Positions 1 through 7,248 of a DNA stretch of 9,657 nt are shown here, piece after piece. Location: NCBI GenBank assembly GCA_030642885.1, contig DAOWMX010000060.1, positions 1 through 9,657 of the forward strand, in the 5' to 3' direction. The translations under genes were made by a program, and so were the position numbers. The stretch comes from Anaerolineales bacterium. Its GTDB lineage: Bacteria; Chloroflexota; Anaerolineae; Anaerolineales; E44-bin32. The notes beneath the pieces were generated by a model. That model was given only the letters and a program-made list of their open reading frames with translations. It ran no database searches and was not told where the DNA came from. The stretch's first letter is position 1. Each line of letters opens with the position of its first letter.

Positions 1-1721
1 CACAAGCGACTCAGCAGCGCCCCGCACCTGAGGCGCAGGCAACACAGGTGGAAGAACGCTCAACCCCGGAGAGACCACCAGATCCGAACCAGGGGGAACA
101 ACTTTATTTGGAAAACTGTGAGCCCTGCCATGGTCCCGCTGGGTTGGGGGGTGGCGTGATGTCTGAGAATCTTGATGTCCAGCCTCCTTTGTTAGGAGAT
201 CCGGCATTCGCCTCGGGTGTGCTGCCTTCCGATTGGTATCTTACCGTCACACAAGGCAGGATGGAAAGGTTCATGCCTCCCTTCGCGAATTTAAACGACG
301 CTCAGCGCTGGGATGTTGTCGCCTATGCACTGTCGTTGAGCGTTTCGTCGGACCAACTTAAGCAGGGTGCTGTTGTTTTTCAAGAGACCTGCGTCGACTG
401 CCATGGTGAGCGCGGGGAAGCCCTGGCGCCTGCTGTGGACCTGCGTGAGGCGGTGTTTTTCACCAATAACTCGCTCGATGATTTCTATGCAGTGATTACC
501 CATGGTGTAGGCTCGATGCCTGCGCTCGAGGGAGCGCTAAGCGAGAGCGAACGCATTGCCGCAGCAGCTTATGTGCGCACACTCGCGTTTAGCGAGGAAA
601 TAGCAGCGGCGGGACCAGTCAACGAAGTGAGCGCTGGGTCAGTATATGGTTCAATCGAAAATGGAACGGAGGGAGCGGATCTCCCGCACGGCTTGATGGT
701 TTCATTTATTGCCTTCGATGGGAATCAACTGGTATTCGAAGAGGAAATCCCGGTCGATGCCGACGGCATGTTTGAAGTCCAGGATTTGGAGATTGTCCCC
801 GGCCGTATCTTTGGCGCATTAACGGAGTATCAAGGGGTGCGGTATTTCAACACGGCAGGGCATATGCTGGAGGACAGCCTCTCACTTGTACTTCCCTTGA
901 CGGTTTACGAAACCACAATGGATGACGGTCTGCTCGTTGTGGACCGACTGCACTTGATCTTCGATTACTCTATCGAAGGTGTAGTTGAAGTTTCCGAATT
1001 ACTGCTCATGACGAATACCGGAGACCGAACGATTGCTGGACAAGATGGATCTAATGATATTCGGGTACCATTGCCGAAGGGTTTTAGTAATCTGTATTTC
1101 GCTGACTCGCCCGAGTTGATGCGTTTCACAGAAGACGCAGATGGCTTTGTGATGCACGAGGCGTTCATTCCTGGGGAGGCAGTCGAGGTCTACTTTAGTT
1201 TCACGCTGCCCTATGAACGCAGCCTGGATTATCAGCAGCATGTAGACTACCCAGTTGAAGCAATTGTCATTTTGAAGACGCAGGGGCCTCCAGCCATTAG
1301 TGGTGAGGGGTTGAGCGATGTGGGAGCGCGCGATATGGGCGGGTTGGTCATGGAAAGTTACAGGATGGACCCGCTTGAACGGGGCGAAATACTGGAATTG
1401 CGCCTCTCGGGCAGACACCCTGCAAAGACGGATTCTTCTTCAACAACCAATCTGATCATCGGCGCCGTTGCTTTGGGGTTAACCTTAATCGCTCTCTTCA
1501 TAATTTGGTGGAAGTGGTCGCAAGGACGGGGGTCAACTGTTGAATACGACGATGAAACCGTGCCCGAGGAACCCCGCGATCGCGAAGCGCTAATACGCGC
1601 AATCGCCGCTCTTGATGATAGTTTTGAGGCAGGAGAGATCACAGACAAGGCCTACAAGGAACGTCGTGAGGAGCTCAAACACACCTTAAAGGAACTCTTT
1701 GAGTCGGCGGAGCATGATTAA
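1..1721 (+). CDS. Membrane-anchored diheme cytochrome c with extracytoplasmic beta-type region and cytosolic tail (5' truncated)
   Basis: The frame is open from base 3 without a start, so the gene begins outside the window. The GTG at 48 lies inside a Pro/Gln-rich linker with no ribosome binding site and is not a convincing start. Counting from that GTG, there are two class I cytochrome c domains: CEPCH at 24-28 with a likely Met ligand in MPPF (M76), and CVDCH at 115-119 with a likely ligand M157. Residues about 190-455 form a heme-free region, probably beta-rich, whose first part resembles carboxypeptidase-regulatory or transthyretin-like folds (weak call). One membrane helix lies at about 467-488, followed by a charged tail of about 65 residues that looks like a short SHOCT-type helical hairpin. 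The inferred topology is hemes outside, tail inside. The stop overlaps ccmA by 8 nt, so the protein is probably made together with the heme-maturation machinery. Its electron partner is unknown. Confidence 0.85.
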   Translation, partial: QATQQRPAPEAQATQVEERSTPERPPDPNQGEQLYLENCEPCHGPAGLGGGVMSENLDVQPPLLGDPAFASGVLPSDWYLTVTQGRMERFMPPFANLNDAQRWDVVAYALSLSVSSDQLKQGAVVFQETCVDCHGERGEALAPAVDLREAVFFTNNSLDDFYAVITHGVGSMPALEGALSESERIAAAAYVRTLAFSEEIAAAGPVNEVSAGSVYGSIENGTEGADLPHGLMVSFIAFDGNQLVFEEEIPVDADGMFEVQDLEIVPGRIFGALTEYQGVRYFNTAGHMLEDSLSLVLPLTVYETTMDDGLLVVDRLHLIFDYSIEGVVEVSELLLMTNTGDRTIAGQDGSNDIRVPLPKGFSNLYFADSPELMRFTEDADGFVMHEAFIPGEAVEVYFSFTLPYERSLDYQQHVDYPVEAIVILKTQGPPAISGEGLSDVGARDMGGLVMESYRMDPLERGEILELRLSGRHPAKTDSSSTTNLIIGAVALGLTLIALFIIWWKWSQGRGSTVEYDDETVPEEPRDREALIRAIAALDDSFEAGEITDKAYKERREELKHTLKELFESAEHD

Positions 1722-2412
1722 GGTCAGGCGTCTGGTAAAGACGTTCGGTCCGAAACCCGTTCTGCGCGGTTTGGATTTTCAGGTTACACGGGGCGAGTTC
1801 GTCGCTCTGTTGGGTCCAAACGGAGCCGGGAAGACGACTTTTCTACGCATTCTTGCCACCCTCTCCCGCCCCAAAATGGGCGAGGTGATTGTGGCTGGTC
1901 ATCATCTGCCAGCAGAAGCTGCTGCTGTACGACGGCGGCTGGGTGTTGTTTCCCATCAACCTTTACTGTACGGTGATCTTTCCGCTGAGCAGAACCTGCG
2001 CTTTTACAGTTGGATGTATGGCGTAGGTGATCTCGAGCGGCGGATCGATGAGGTGCTGCATCTGGTAGGTCTCAACCCTCGCCGACGAGATCTGGTGCGT
2101 CAATTCTCGCGCGGGATGCAGCAGCGCCTGGCGATCGGCCGCGCAATCCTTCATCGGCCCGATATCCTGCTTTTCGATGAGCCGCATACCGGTCTCGATC
2201 AAGAAGCCGCGGCGATGTTGGATCAGGTCCTACGAGAGATCGCTACCGCAGGACGAACGGTGGTCATGACCTCTCACGACATCTCCCGGGCGGCTGATCT
2301 CGCAGATCGGGTGGACATTCTCTCGAAAGGGGTCATCACTGCATCCGAGAGCACTGAGGATCTCGACCCCATACAACTCACAGAACTTTATCGATCGGTG
2401 ACCCGTGTCTGA
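1714..2412 (+). CDS. ccmA: Heme exporter ATP-binding protein CcmA
   Basis: ATPase subunit of the CcmABCD complex, which in System I cytochrome c maturation releases holo-CcmE after heme loading. In 232 residues one sees Walker A GPNGAGKT at 34-41, the Q-loop region around Q82, a signature FSRGMQQR at 131-138, Walker B ILLFDEP at 151-157, D-loop GLD at 160-162 and the switch histidine H188 in TSHD. Length fits CcmA (about 200-230). The signature is SRGM rather than LSGGQ, as in several ABC-2-type ATPases, so the CcmA call rests partly on the adjoining ccmB and ccmC. I chose ATG 1714 over an in-frame TTG at 1699 because it starts at the conserved N-terminus and gives the ATGATTAA overlap with the upstream stop, implying translational coupling. 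No separate promoter is visible. Confidence 0.9.
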   Translation: MIKVRRLVKTFGPKPVLRGLDFQVTRGEFVALLGPNGAGKTTFLRILATLSRPKMGEVIVAGHHLPAEAAAVRRRLGVVSHQPLLYGDLSAEQNLRFYSWMYGVGDLERRIDEVLHLVGLNPRRRDLVRQFSRGMQQRLAIGRAILHRPDILLFDEPHTGLDQEAAAMLDQVLREIATAGRTVVMTSHDISRAADLADRVDILSKGVITASESTEDLDPIQLTELYRSVTRV

Positions 2413-3145
2413 AATGCCTCCAACGACGGATGTCGTTAATCAGAAACCCGAGTCCAAAGCGGGTGGTTCGCTGCGGGCGTATCTGCGCTCGATCGCGGCC
2501 ATCGTCTGGAAGGACCTCGCCGCCGAGTTCCGCAGCCGCGAATTGATTGGAGCGATGCTGGTTTTCGCCGCGCTGGTGATCTTAATCTTCAACTTCGCCC
2601 TCGAATTGGATATCCGCACCCGCGAGGCTGTCACCTCGGGGGTACTTTGGGTCACCTTCGCTTTTGCAGGCACCCTGGGGCTCAACCGCTCGATGGCGAT
2701 TGAGAAGGATCGCGGCTGTCTCGATGGTTTGCTGCTTGCGCCGGTGGACCGCACCGCAATATATTTTGGAAAAGCGATCGGTAACTTATTCTTTATGCTC
2801 ATTGTCGAAGCGATCATCCTGCCGATGTATAGCGTGCTCTACAATGTAAATCTCTTTCAACCGGGCCTGATCTTCGTGATTCTTCTTGGATCGATAGGCT
2901 ATACTGCGGTTGGCACGCTGTTGGCGTCGATGGCTGTCCAGGCGCGCACGCGGGACATGCTGCTGCCAATATTGCTTTTCCCGGTGCTGATCCCGCTTCT
3001 GCTCGCGGCTGTAAAGGCGAGCAATGGTTTTCTCATGGGTTTTGAGATGGCGGAGATCATGCCCTGGATAAATTTGATGATTGCTTACGACGTAATCTTC
3101 ATCGCCGTCGCCTTCATGGTCTTTGACTTCGTCGTCGAGGAATAA
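2405..3145 (+). CDS. ccmB: Heme exporter permease CcmB
   Basis: Membrane subunit partnering CcmA. The 246-residue protein has a hydrophilic N-terminus of about 30 residues, a CcmB-like entry segment (IVWKDLAAEFRSRE at 33-46) and six predicted helices near 47-66, 77-95, 121-142, 152-175, 185-204 and 224-243. The loop after helix 2 (RSMAIEKDRGCLDGLLLAP at about 95-113) is typical of the family. Length is slightly above the usual 220 because of the N-terminal extension. GTG 2405 overlaps the ccmA stop by 8 nt (GTGTCTGA), the same geometry as the cytochrome-ccmA junction. An ATG at 2414 just after the ccmA stop is the alternative start and would remove only three residues. Neither has a well-spaced Shine-Dalgarno, which fits coupled translation. 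Confidence 0.9.
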   Translation: MSEMPPTTDVVNQKPESKAGGSLRAYLRSIAAIVWKDLAAEFRSRELIGAMLVFAALVILIFNFALELDIRTREAVTSGVLWVTFAFAGTLGLNRSMAIEKDRGCLDGLLLAPVDRTAIYFGKAIGNLFFMLIVEAIILPMYSVLYNVNLFQPGLIFVILLGSIGYTAVGTLLASMAVQARTRDMLLPILLFPVLIPLLLAAVKASNGFLMGFEMAEIMPWINLMIAYDVIFIAVAFMVFDFVVEE

Positions 3146-3229
3146 TACGGTGTGGGGCTTGTCGTGAAACAAAGATGGATATTGTGTCAAGATCGCTGGA
3201 CGGTGAAATAACATCAGCGGAGGACTGTC

Positions 3230-3931
3230 ATGGAACGCACACCTAAAGCCCTAATAGTTTTGACATGGTTGACCAGCGCAGTATTCGTCGTCGCCTTGTA
3301 CCTCGTGCTCATCTGGGCGCCTCAAGAGGCGATCATGGGCGATGTACAGCGAGTGTTCTATTTTCACGTCGCCGCAGGATGGGTGGGAGCGCTGGCGTTT
3401 CTCGTCACAGCCATCGCCGGAGGAATTTATCTGGCTCGCGGGGAACAGCGCTGGGATCGGATTGCCGTAGCGTCGGTCGAGATTGGCATTATCTTCACTT
3501 TTATTAATATCGTGACAGGCTCGATCTGGGCTCGGCCGATCTGGAATACTTGGTGGACCTGGGATCCACGCCTCGTAACGGCGACGATCATGCTGTTGAT
3601 CTATATCGCCTACATCATGCTGCGGCAGGGGATTGAAGACCCCGACCGGCGTGCCCGTTTTGGCGCAGTCTATGGCATTGTGGGCTTCATCAGCGTGCCT
3701 CTGACTTTCCTCTCGATCCGCATCTTTCGCACGATCCACCCCATTGTGGTTGGCAGCTCAGATCCCACCGCGGCGGGCGCCTTCAATATGACCGCAGATA
3801 TGCGGGTGGCATTCTTCTTCAGCCTCTTCACATTTACACTGATCTATATCACCTTGCTCTGGCATCGCCTGCGGTTGCAGCAGCTGATGGAGAAGATCGA
3901 GGAGCGCAAGTTGACGGCCCTCTCGTCCTGA
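3230..3931 (+). CDS. ccmC: Heme-handling protein CcmC
   Basis: Membrane protein of the heme-handling family that, in System I, holds heme in an outward-facing Trp-rich site and passes it to CcmE. In 233 residues there are six predicted helices and the family's diagnostic Trp-rich loop WNTWWTWDPRL at 105-115. The two external histidine candidates for heme ligation are H46 (FYFHVAAGW) and H170 (RTIHPIV). The length matches CcmC (about 230-250). ATG 3230 is preceded by GGAGG at 3219-3223 with 6-nt spacing. It follows ccmB after 84 nt, in which I see nothing but this binding site. The very short ORFs there have no support. CcmF and CcsA share the WWD motif, but both are larger. Confidence 0.93.
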   Translation: MERTPKALIVLTWLTSAVFVVALYLVLIWAPQEAIMGDVQRVFYFHVAAGWVGALAFLVTAIAGGIYLARGEQRWDRIAVASVEIGIIFTFINIVTGSIWARPIWNTWWTWDPRLVTATIMLLIYIAYIMLRQGIEDPDRRARFGAVYGIVGFISVPLTFLSIRIFRTIHPIVVGSSDPTAAGAFNMTADMRVAFFFSLFTFTLIYITLLWHRLRLQQLMEKIEERKLTALSS

Positions 3932-4010
3932 GAAAACCAGAACCCACGCATATAGCAATCCAGGCGAATGAGGACGTGAGATGCACAGAGAATGCAACAG
4001 GAGAGAAACT

Positions 4011-4175
4011 ATGATGTTTCAGGTAGGACCAGCTGACACTTTGAATTACATGATCGCCGGCTATACCGTAATCCTCGGGACCATCGGTCTCTACATTGTC
4101 AACATCATCTTGCGCTTTCGCAGCCTGCGGCAGGATGAAGCGCTGCTGGATGAGATCGAAGCGGAGCAGGCGTGA
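4011..4175 (+). CDS. ccmD: CcmD-like small membrane protein
   Basis: A 54-residue protein with one membrane helix at about residues 14-36 followed by a charged, helix-prone tail rich in Arg, Glu and Asp. This is the architecture of CcmD-family proteins, which bind the CcmABC complex and help release holo-CcmE. The segment MIAGYTVI near the start of the helix also resembles the family. The frame is open from ATG 3981, but ATG 4011 is chosen because AGGAG at 3999-4003 is 7 nt upstream, and the intervening residues are polar with no CcmD character. An ATG at 4014 is equally possible. It sits 79 nt after ccmC. Sequence identity alone is too short to be decisive; position directly after ccmC carries much of the call. 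Confidence 0.75.
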   Translation: MMFQVGPADTLNYMIAGYTVILGTIGLYIVNIILRFRSLRQDEALLDEIEAEQA

Positions 4176-4236
4176 TTGGTCGGGTGAACGAACGTAGTTA
4201 GACGGTTTGAAACGCAATTGAAAGAGCGGTTTGAGA

Positions 4237-5049
4237 ATGCGCCCACTACGAATCGCGGCGATTAGCCTGCTTGTTCTCTACGCTGCATTTACTGCATACG
4301 CCAGCCTTGGACCATTACTCGGCTTTCCGAGAGTGCACGGGCACTTCGTTCCCTTGCTCACATTGATCGCCACAGCTTTTGCCATCACACATGCATTGAC
4401 CTACATCGGCTGGCGCAACACTTTCATCCTGTTTGTGTTGACCTACACCGTGAGCCTGCTTTTCGAAAGCGTCGGGGTTGCCACAGGGTGGGTTTATGGT
4501 CCCTATCACTACACAGAGCAGCTTGGTCCCCTCTTCCTGGGCCTGGTTCCCTACTTAATCCCATTGGCGTGGTTCATGGTGAGTTATCCATCGCTAGTGA
4601 TAGCTGAAACCATCCTGGGTCACCGATCAGAAGAAGACCAATGGCGCGGCTTGCGCGTTGCGGCTCTGGCCGCGGTGGTCATGACGGCCTGGGACCTGGT
4701 GATAGATCCAATCATGGTGAAGATGGGACACTGGGTGTGGGAGGTTGATGGCGCATATTTTGGTGTTCCGCTGCATAATTATCTGGGCTGGCTGATCACG
4801 ACATTCACCATCTTCATCCTTTATCAACGGCTCATAGGGCGTCAAGCGCATAAGGCGCCTGAAGCATCCGATCAAAGCTTCCTGATGCTCACTTCTGGTT
4901 TTTATGCCAGCTCTGTAGCCGGAAACACGCTGGCCGCGCTGCAGATGGGATTGATCGGTCCAGCGTTAATTGGTTTTTTCGGTGCGGGGGCCTTCGCCTT
5001 GCTGAGTTTATTCAATCTGGGCGAAGGGCGGTCATCCAAACCTAATTGA
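4237..5049 (+). CDS. Carotenoid biosynthesis membrane protein (PF04240 / CruF-like hydratase family)
   Basis: Integral membrane protein of 270 residues with about seven hydrophobic segments. It matches the family that includes the carotenoid 1,2-hydratase CruF and archaeal bisanhydrobacterioruberin hydratase, which add water to the psi ends of acyclic carotenoids. Recognisable stretches are FESVGVATGWVYGPYHY (76-92, with E77), the PLAWFMVSYPSL segment (109-120), MTAWDLVIDPIM (149-160, with D153 and D158) and FGVPLHNYLGWL (175-186). The acidic residues and histidine in these loops are plausible catalytic positions. ATG 4237 is chosen over TTG 4231; a weak AGAGCGG lies 8 nt before it. It follows the ccmD-like gene by 61 nt on the same strand, so co-transcription is possible, but no functional link to heme is obvious. 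No other carotenoid gene is in the window. The exact reaction cannot be decided from sequence. Confidence 0.82.
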   Translation: MRPLRIAAISLLVLYAAFTAYASLGPLLGFPRVHGHFVPLLTLIATAFAITHALTYIGWRNTFILFVLTYTVSLLFESVGVATGWVYGPYHYTEQLGPLFLGLVPYLIPLAWFMVSYPSLVIAETILGHRSEEDQWRGLRVAALAAVVMTAWDLVIDPIMVKMGHWVWEVDGAYFGVPLHNYLGWLITTFTIFILYQRLIGRQAHKAPEASDQSFLMLTSGFYASSVAGNTLAALQMGLIGPALIGFFGAGAFALLSLFNLGEGRSSKPN

Positions 5050-5050
5050 C

Positions 5051-5070
5051 AGCTCACTCGAGAGTCAGCT
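5051..5070. terminator. Stem-loop filling the gap between two convergent genes
   Basis: AGCTCACT pairs with AGTCAGCT around a CGAG loop, giving an 8-position stem with one internal C-C mismatch. It sits exactly between the two stop codons (TGA ending at 5049 and, on the other strand, TGA at 5073-5071). There is no T-tract on either side, so termination activity is uncertain. A bidirectional terminator is an inference from position. Confidence 0.35.
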
Positions 5071-6417
5071 TCAGCCTTTATCCAACAGACTGGCAACCGA
5101 ATTCACCACAGCTGCTACTACATGGTGGCGGTAGGGTCCAACAGGGCAGCCGGCGTAAATGCCGGTCGTTTTTCCCTCATGATAGGTGCGAACCAACGGC
5201 TGCTCCCAATCCGTGTACTGGACCGGGTCATCACGGTCGTAATCGGAAAAAGCGATAAACTTCTTCATGGCGTGGAAAATCATTAAATCGGTGCTCTCTG
5301 CCGGTGATTCGGTAGGGAATTCGATTACGTAATCGTAACCATTTTTTATGGCGTATCGGTAAGCCTCCAACGTCTCTGTTTTTCTGTTCTTTGGATCCCA
5401 ATATGGATCCGCGAACTCGTCGTAGCTCCAGGTCAAATCACAGTGCCCCACCCGTTCATTCAGAATCTGCCGCACAGCCTCCGTCAATGGCTCTCGGTAT
5501 TCCGGAGCACGCATATCATACGTTTCTCGTTTGAAAGGATGCCCATGTGCTGAGAGGATGATGAAGATGCTCGCGTCCTCGGGTAGAACAGCCAATTGGT
5601 CCTTGAACATATGCAAGTAGGCTTTCCGCATCGCCGATTGGCTGCCTAATTGATCGGCATAGATAACCTTCGCCCGGCTATTTACGAGGCGATGAACGAG
5701 GGGAAGGCTAAAAGCATAATCCTCAAAGTCGGAATAGACGGGATTGCTGAAGCATTGGTAGATAATGGTGCCACAGCCCACTGCCAGCAAGCGCTCAACA
5801 GATTGGCGCATCGAGGAGGGATCCATGTAGTGGGCTAAGCAAAACTCAGCATGAGGGAAATTTTTCTTCAGTTCTGCAACGGACTCGTCATAGACCATGC
5901 GGAGCTGGTGACGCCAGGCCACTTTCTTCTCAGGAATCAGCATGCCGTAATACCAACCGGCTACCTTGGCGCCGGTTTTTTCGCAAACGTCAGGAGCGCC
6001 GCTTTTGCCCTCCGCCTGGTAGATGAAGTGACCGTGATCCCATGGATTTTTCGTCGACCGCGGCGGACGCCAAGCGACGTCGCACTCCACATATGGCACC
6101 CCCTCATGGTTGGTATGGGAACCCTTGCAGTCGATCAATAGGTCAGGTCTAAATGCCTCCTGTGCCAGGGGGTTCTTCGGGTTAATCAGAGCTATCCCTG
6201 TATCCGCCAAAACGATTCTCCGGATGAAGGATGGCACTGAGTAATTAAAGACATGGAGCATGTAGTTCTTATAGAACTCGAATTCGTACTTCTCAGGCAT
6301 CCCCATTTCAGCCAGGATTACACCCGGTTTGCCCTCAAGATGGGCGTCCTGTTTCTTGAACAGGGTTTCGTAGCTATATTGTTTTCCTAATCGCCAACGC
6401 CTGATGAGTTCAATCAC
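5071..6417 (-). CDS. Ferrochelatase-superfamily protein, long form, function unassigned
   Basis: A 448-residue soluble protein, longer than ordinary ferrochelatases (about 310-370), that shows both halves of the chelatase fold. The N-terminal part has GVILAEMGMPE at about 32-42, in the place of the usual LLxNxGxP strand. The C-terminal part has IILSAHGHPF with H291 where ferrochelatases carry the metal-binding histidine of SAHG(L/I)P. It also has PTESPAESTDL with E374 (or E370) where the catalytic glutamate is expected. The additional length is mostly in the middle, around residues 85-150. Known family members insert Fe2+ into proto- or coproporphyrin; the substrate here is unknown and a regulatory or degenerate role is possible. 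GTG 6417 is chosen because GGAGG lies 6 nt upstream; the TTG at 6489 would add 24 residues unlike the family. It is the last gene of the minus-strand set with the multiheme lipoproteins. Confidence 0.72.
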   Translation of the reverse strand: MIELIRRWRLGKQYSYETLFKKQDAHLEGKPGVILAEMGMPEKYEFEFYKNYMLHVFNYSVPSFIRRIVLADTGIALINPKNPLAQEAFRPDLLIDCKGSHTNHEGVPYVECDVAWRPPRSTKNPWDHGHFIYQAEGKSGAPDVCEKTGAKVAGWYYGMLIPEKKVAWRHQLRMVYDESVAELKKNFPHAEFCLAHYMDPSSMRQSVERLLAVGCGTIIYQCFSNPVYSDFEDYAFSLPLVHRLVNSRAKVIYADQLGSQSAMRKAYLHMFKDQLAVLPEDASIFIILSAHGHPFKRETYDMRAPEYREPLTEAVRQILNERVGHCDLTWSYDEFADPYWDPKNRKTETLEAYRYAIKNGYDYVIEFPTESPAESTDLMIFHAMKKFIAFSDYDRDDPVQYTDWEQPLVRTYHEGKTTGIYAGCPVGPYRHHVVAAVVNSVASLLDKG

Positions 6418-6505
6418 GATTGGCCTCCGGTAGGAGTGATCCGAGGTTGGAAAGGCCAACCCCCACCCTTTGCTGCTTAATATCAACAAGCGCGGGCGGG
6501 GGTTG
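6418..6505 (-). promoter_or_regulatory. Foldable leader with competing stems, one hiding the Shine-Dalgarno
   Basis: Three overlapping inverted repeats are visible, read as minus-strand RNA. Stem A pairs 6505-6494 with 6468-6457 (12 positions, one being a G-U wobble, 25-nt loop). Stem B pairs 6461-6456 with 6450-6445 (6 bp, 5-nt loop). Stem C pairs 6459-6453 with 6426-6420 (7 bp TTGGCCT/AGGCCAA), extendable by CC/GG across a 2-nt bulge, and so covers the GGAGG. A shares bases 6457-6461 with B and C, so the structures compete. If A forms, the ribosome site is free; if C forms, it is masked. No T-tract follows, so translational rather than transcriptional control would be expected. The pairings are seen; the switching function and any ligand are inference. 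It matches no riboswitch class I recognise. Confidence 0.35.
6424..6428 (-). promoter_or_regulatory. Strong Shine-Dalgarno that fixes the GTG start of the ferrochelatase-like gene
   Basis: On the minus strand GGAGG is followed by 6 nt and then GTG at 6417-6415. It is the only well-spaced ribosome binding site near the N-terminus, so it decides the start. The same bases can pair with an upstream segment (see the leader entry). Confidence 0.7.
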
Positions 6506-6552
6506 ATCCTTGTGAAAGCGCATCTGTGTTAGAGCGTGTTTTCGATCTGTCG

Positions 6553-7248
6553 TTATCGCTGTTTATCCTCTGCAGAGCTCCGTATCGCCCTTGGGAAGGA
6601 AATATCCAACGCAGTCCACAGCAATGTGGCCAGGCCGCCCATCGTTAAAATGGAGCCTCCGGCGAGGAGGGGTATTCGCAGGACATGGACCAGGTTCACT
6701 CCATCAAATGTGTGCGAGGGTCCGGCCCAAGACGAAGTTGATAGGATGACCATCCCGACGAGGATAGCCGTTAATCCGCTGGCGGTCGCCCCAGATATGG
6801 AGTCGCCCTCACCATCGAACCTGATCTGATCGCGCAACCCGGGTGTCCCGAAAATAATAAAAAGCACCAGGGTGATGACGTTGGTCAGGAGGGTAACGAC
6901 TACAGGGATAACGCTTCCGAGTATGATCTGGGAGTAATATACGTGGATTCCATTTACTATCGTTCCCAGAATTAATAGGATTATGGCATTGCGGTAGGCG
7001 TTGCTCTTGCCGCGCACGAGCTGGACAACTGACCAGATCCCGGCGAGGCCGACCAGAAGGGTTACAACAACAAAGGACTGCCACAACCACTGGAGTTCCG
7101 CTACAAGTATGTCCCAGAACGGCGGGTATTGCTTGGTTAAGAACGCGGCGCAAGTGGTGCCGACGCCGCTGAGGATGTTCATCGCCGCGGTGAGGCCCAT
7201 GAAGATGATGGCGATGATCCGAAGGGTTTTTCCAGTTGAGGTTCTCAT
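6553..7248 (-). CDS. Six-helix integral membrane protein of unknown function
   Basis: A 231-residue hydrophobic protein I do not recognise. Predicted helices are near 8-30, 57-79, 86-107, 111-133, 154-172 and 190-213, with a short positive N-terminus and a polar C-terminus (SSAEDKQR). Both ends are likely cytosolic. A loop with a single cysteine (TTCAAFLTKQYPPFW, 31-45) follows helix 1, and a Gly/Asp-rich loop (FDGEGDS, 144-150) lies between helices 4 and 5. There is no CXXC motif, no regular pattern of paired histidines as in cytochrome b or NapC/NrfH, and no ABC or MFS signature. ATG 7248 has AGGAG at 7260-7256 (minus strand) with 7-nt spacing, a good site. It stands between two multiheme lipoproteins and a chelatase-like gene on the same strand, so a membrane partner for that system is a fair guess but unproven. 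Confidence 0.75.
   Translation of the reverse strand: MRTSTGKTLRIIAIIFMGLTAAMNILSGVGTTCAAFLTKQYPPFWDILVAELQWLWQSFVVVTLLVGLAGIWSVVQLVRGKSNAYRNAIILLILGTIVNGIHVYYSQIILGSVIPVVVTLLTNVITLVLFIIFGTPGLRDQIRFDGEGDSISGATASGLTAILVGMVILSTSSWAGPSHTFDGVNLVHVLRIPLLAGGSILTMGGLATLLWTALDISFPRAIRSSAEDKQR

Larger units (their letters stand above)
6410..6523 (-). other. Possible 37-codon leader ORF overlapping the ferrochelatase-like start
   Basis: ATG at 6523-6521 opens 37 codons ending in TGA at 6412-6410, which overlaps the GTG start by 8 nt (GTGATTGA). The product would start MRFHKDQPPP, has no membrane segment and resembles nothing I know. There is no clear Shine-Dalgarno before it, and a frame of this length can stay open by chance. 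Translation through it would melt the stems of the leader, so if real it could act as a coupling peptide. Confidence 0.18.

Noticed and set aside
48..50. GTG 48 as start of the diheme cytochrome
   Set aside because: The frame is open to the window edge, there is no ribosome site, and an exported heme protein needs a signal peptide that is missing after this codon.
3182..3211. Promoter-like pair TTGTGT / AAATAA upstream of ccmC
   Set aside because: Both hexamers are poor and the gap is short; co-transcription from upstream is simpler.
4202..4237. Near-repeat CGGTTTGAAA / CGGTTTGAGA before the carotenoid gene
   Set aside because: Only two imperfect copies; nothing distinguishes them from chance.
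6418..6489. TTG 6489 as start of the ferrochelatase-like gene
   Set aside because: It adds 24 residues without family likeness, while GTG 6417 has GGAGG at ideal spacing.
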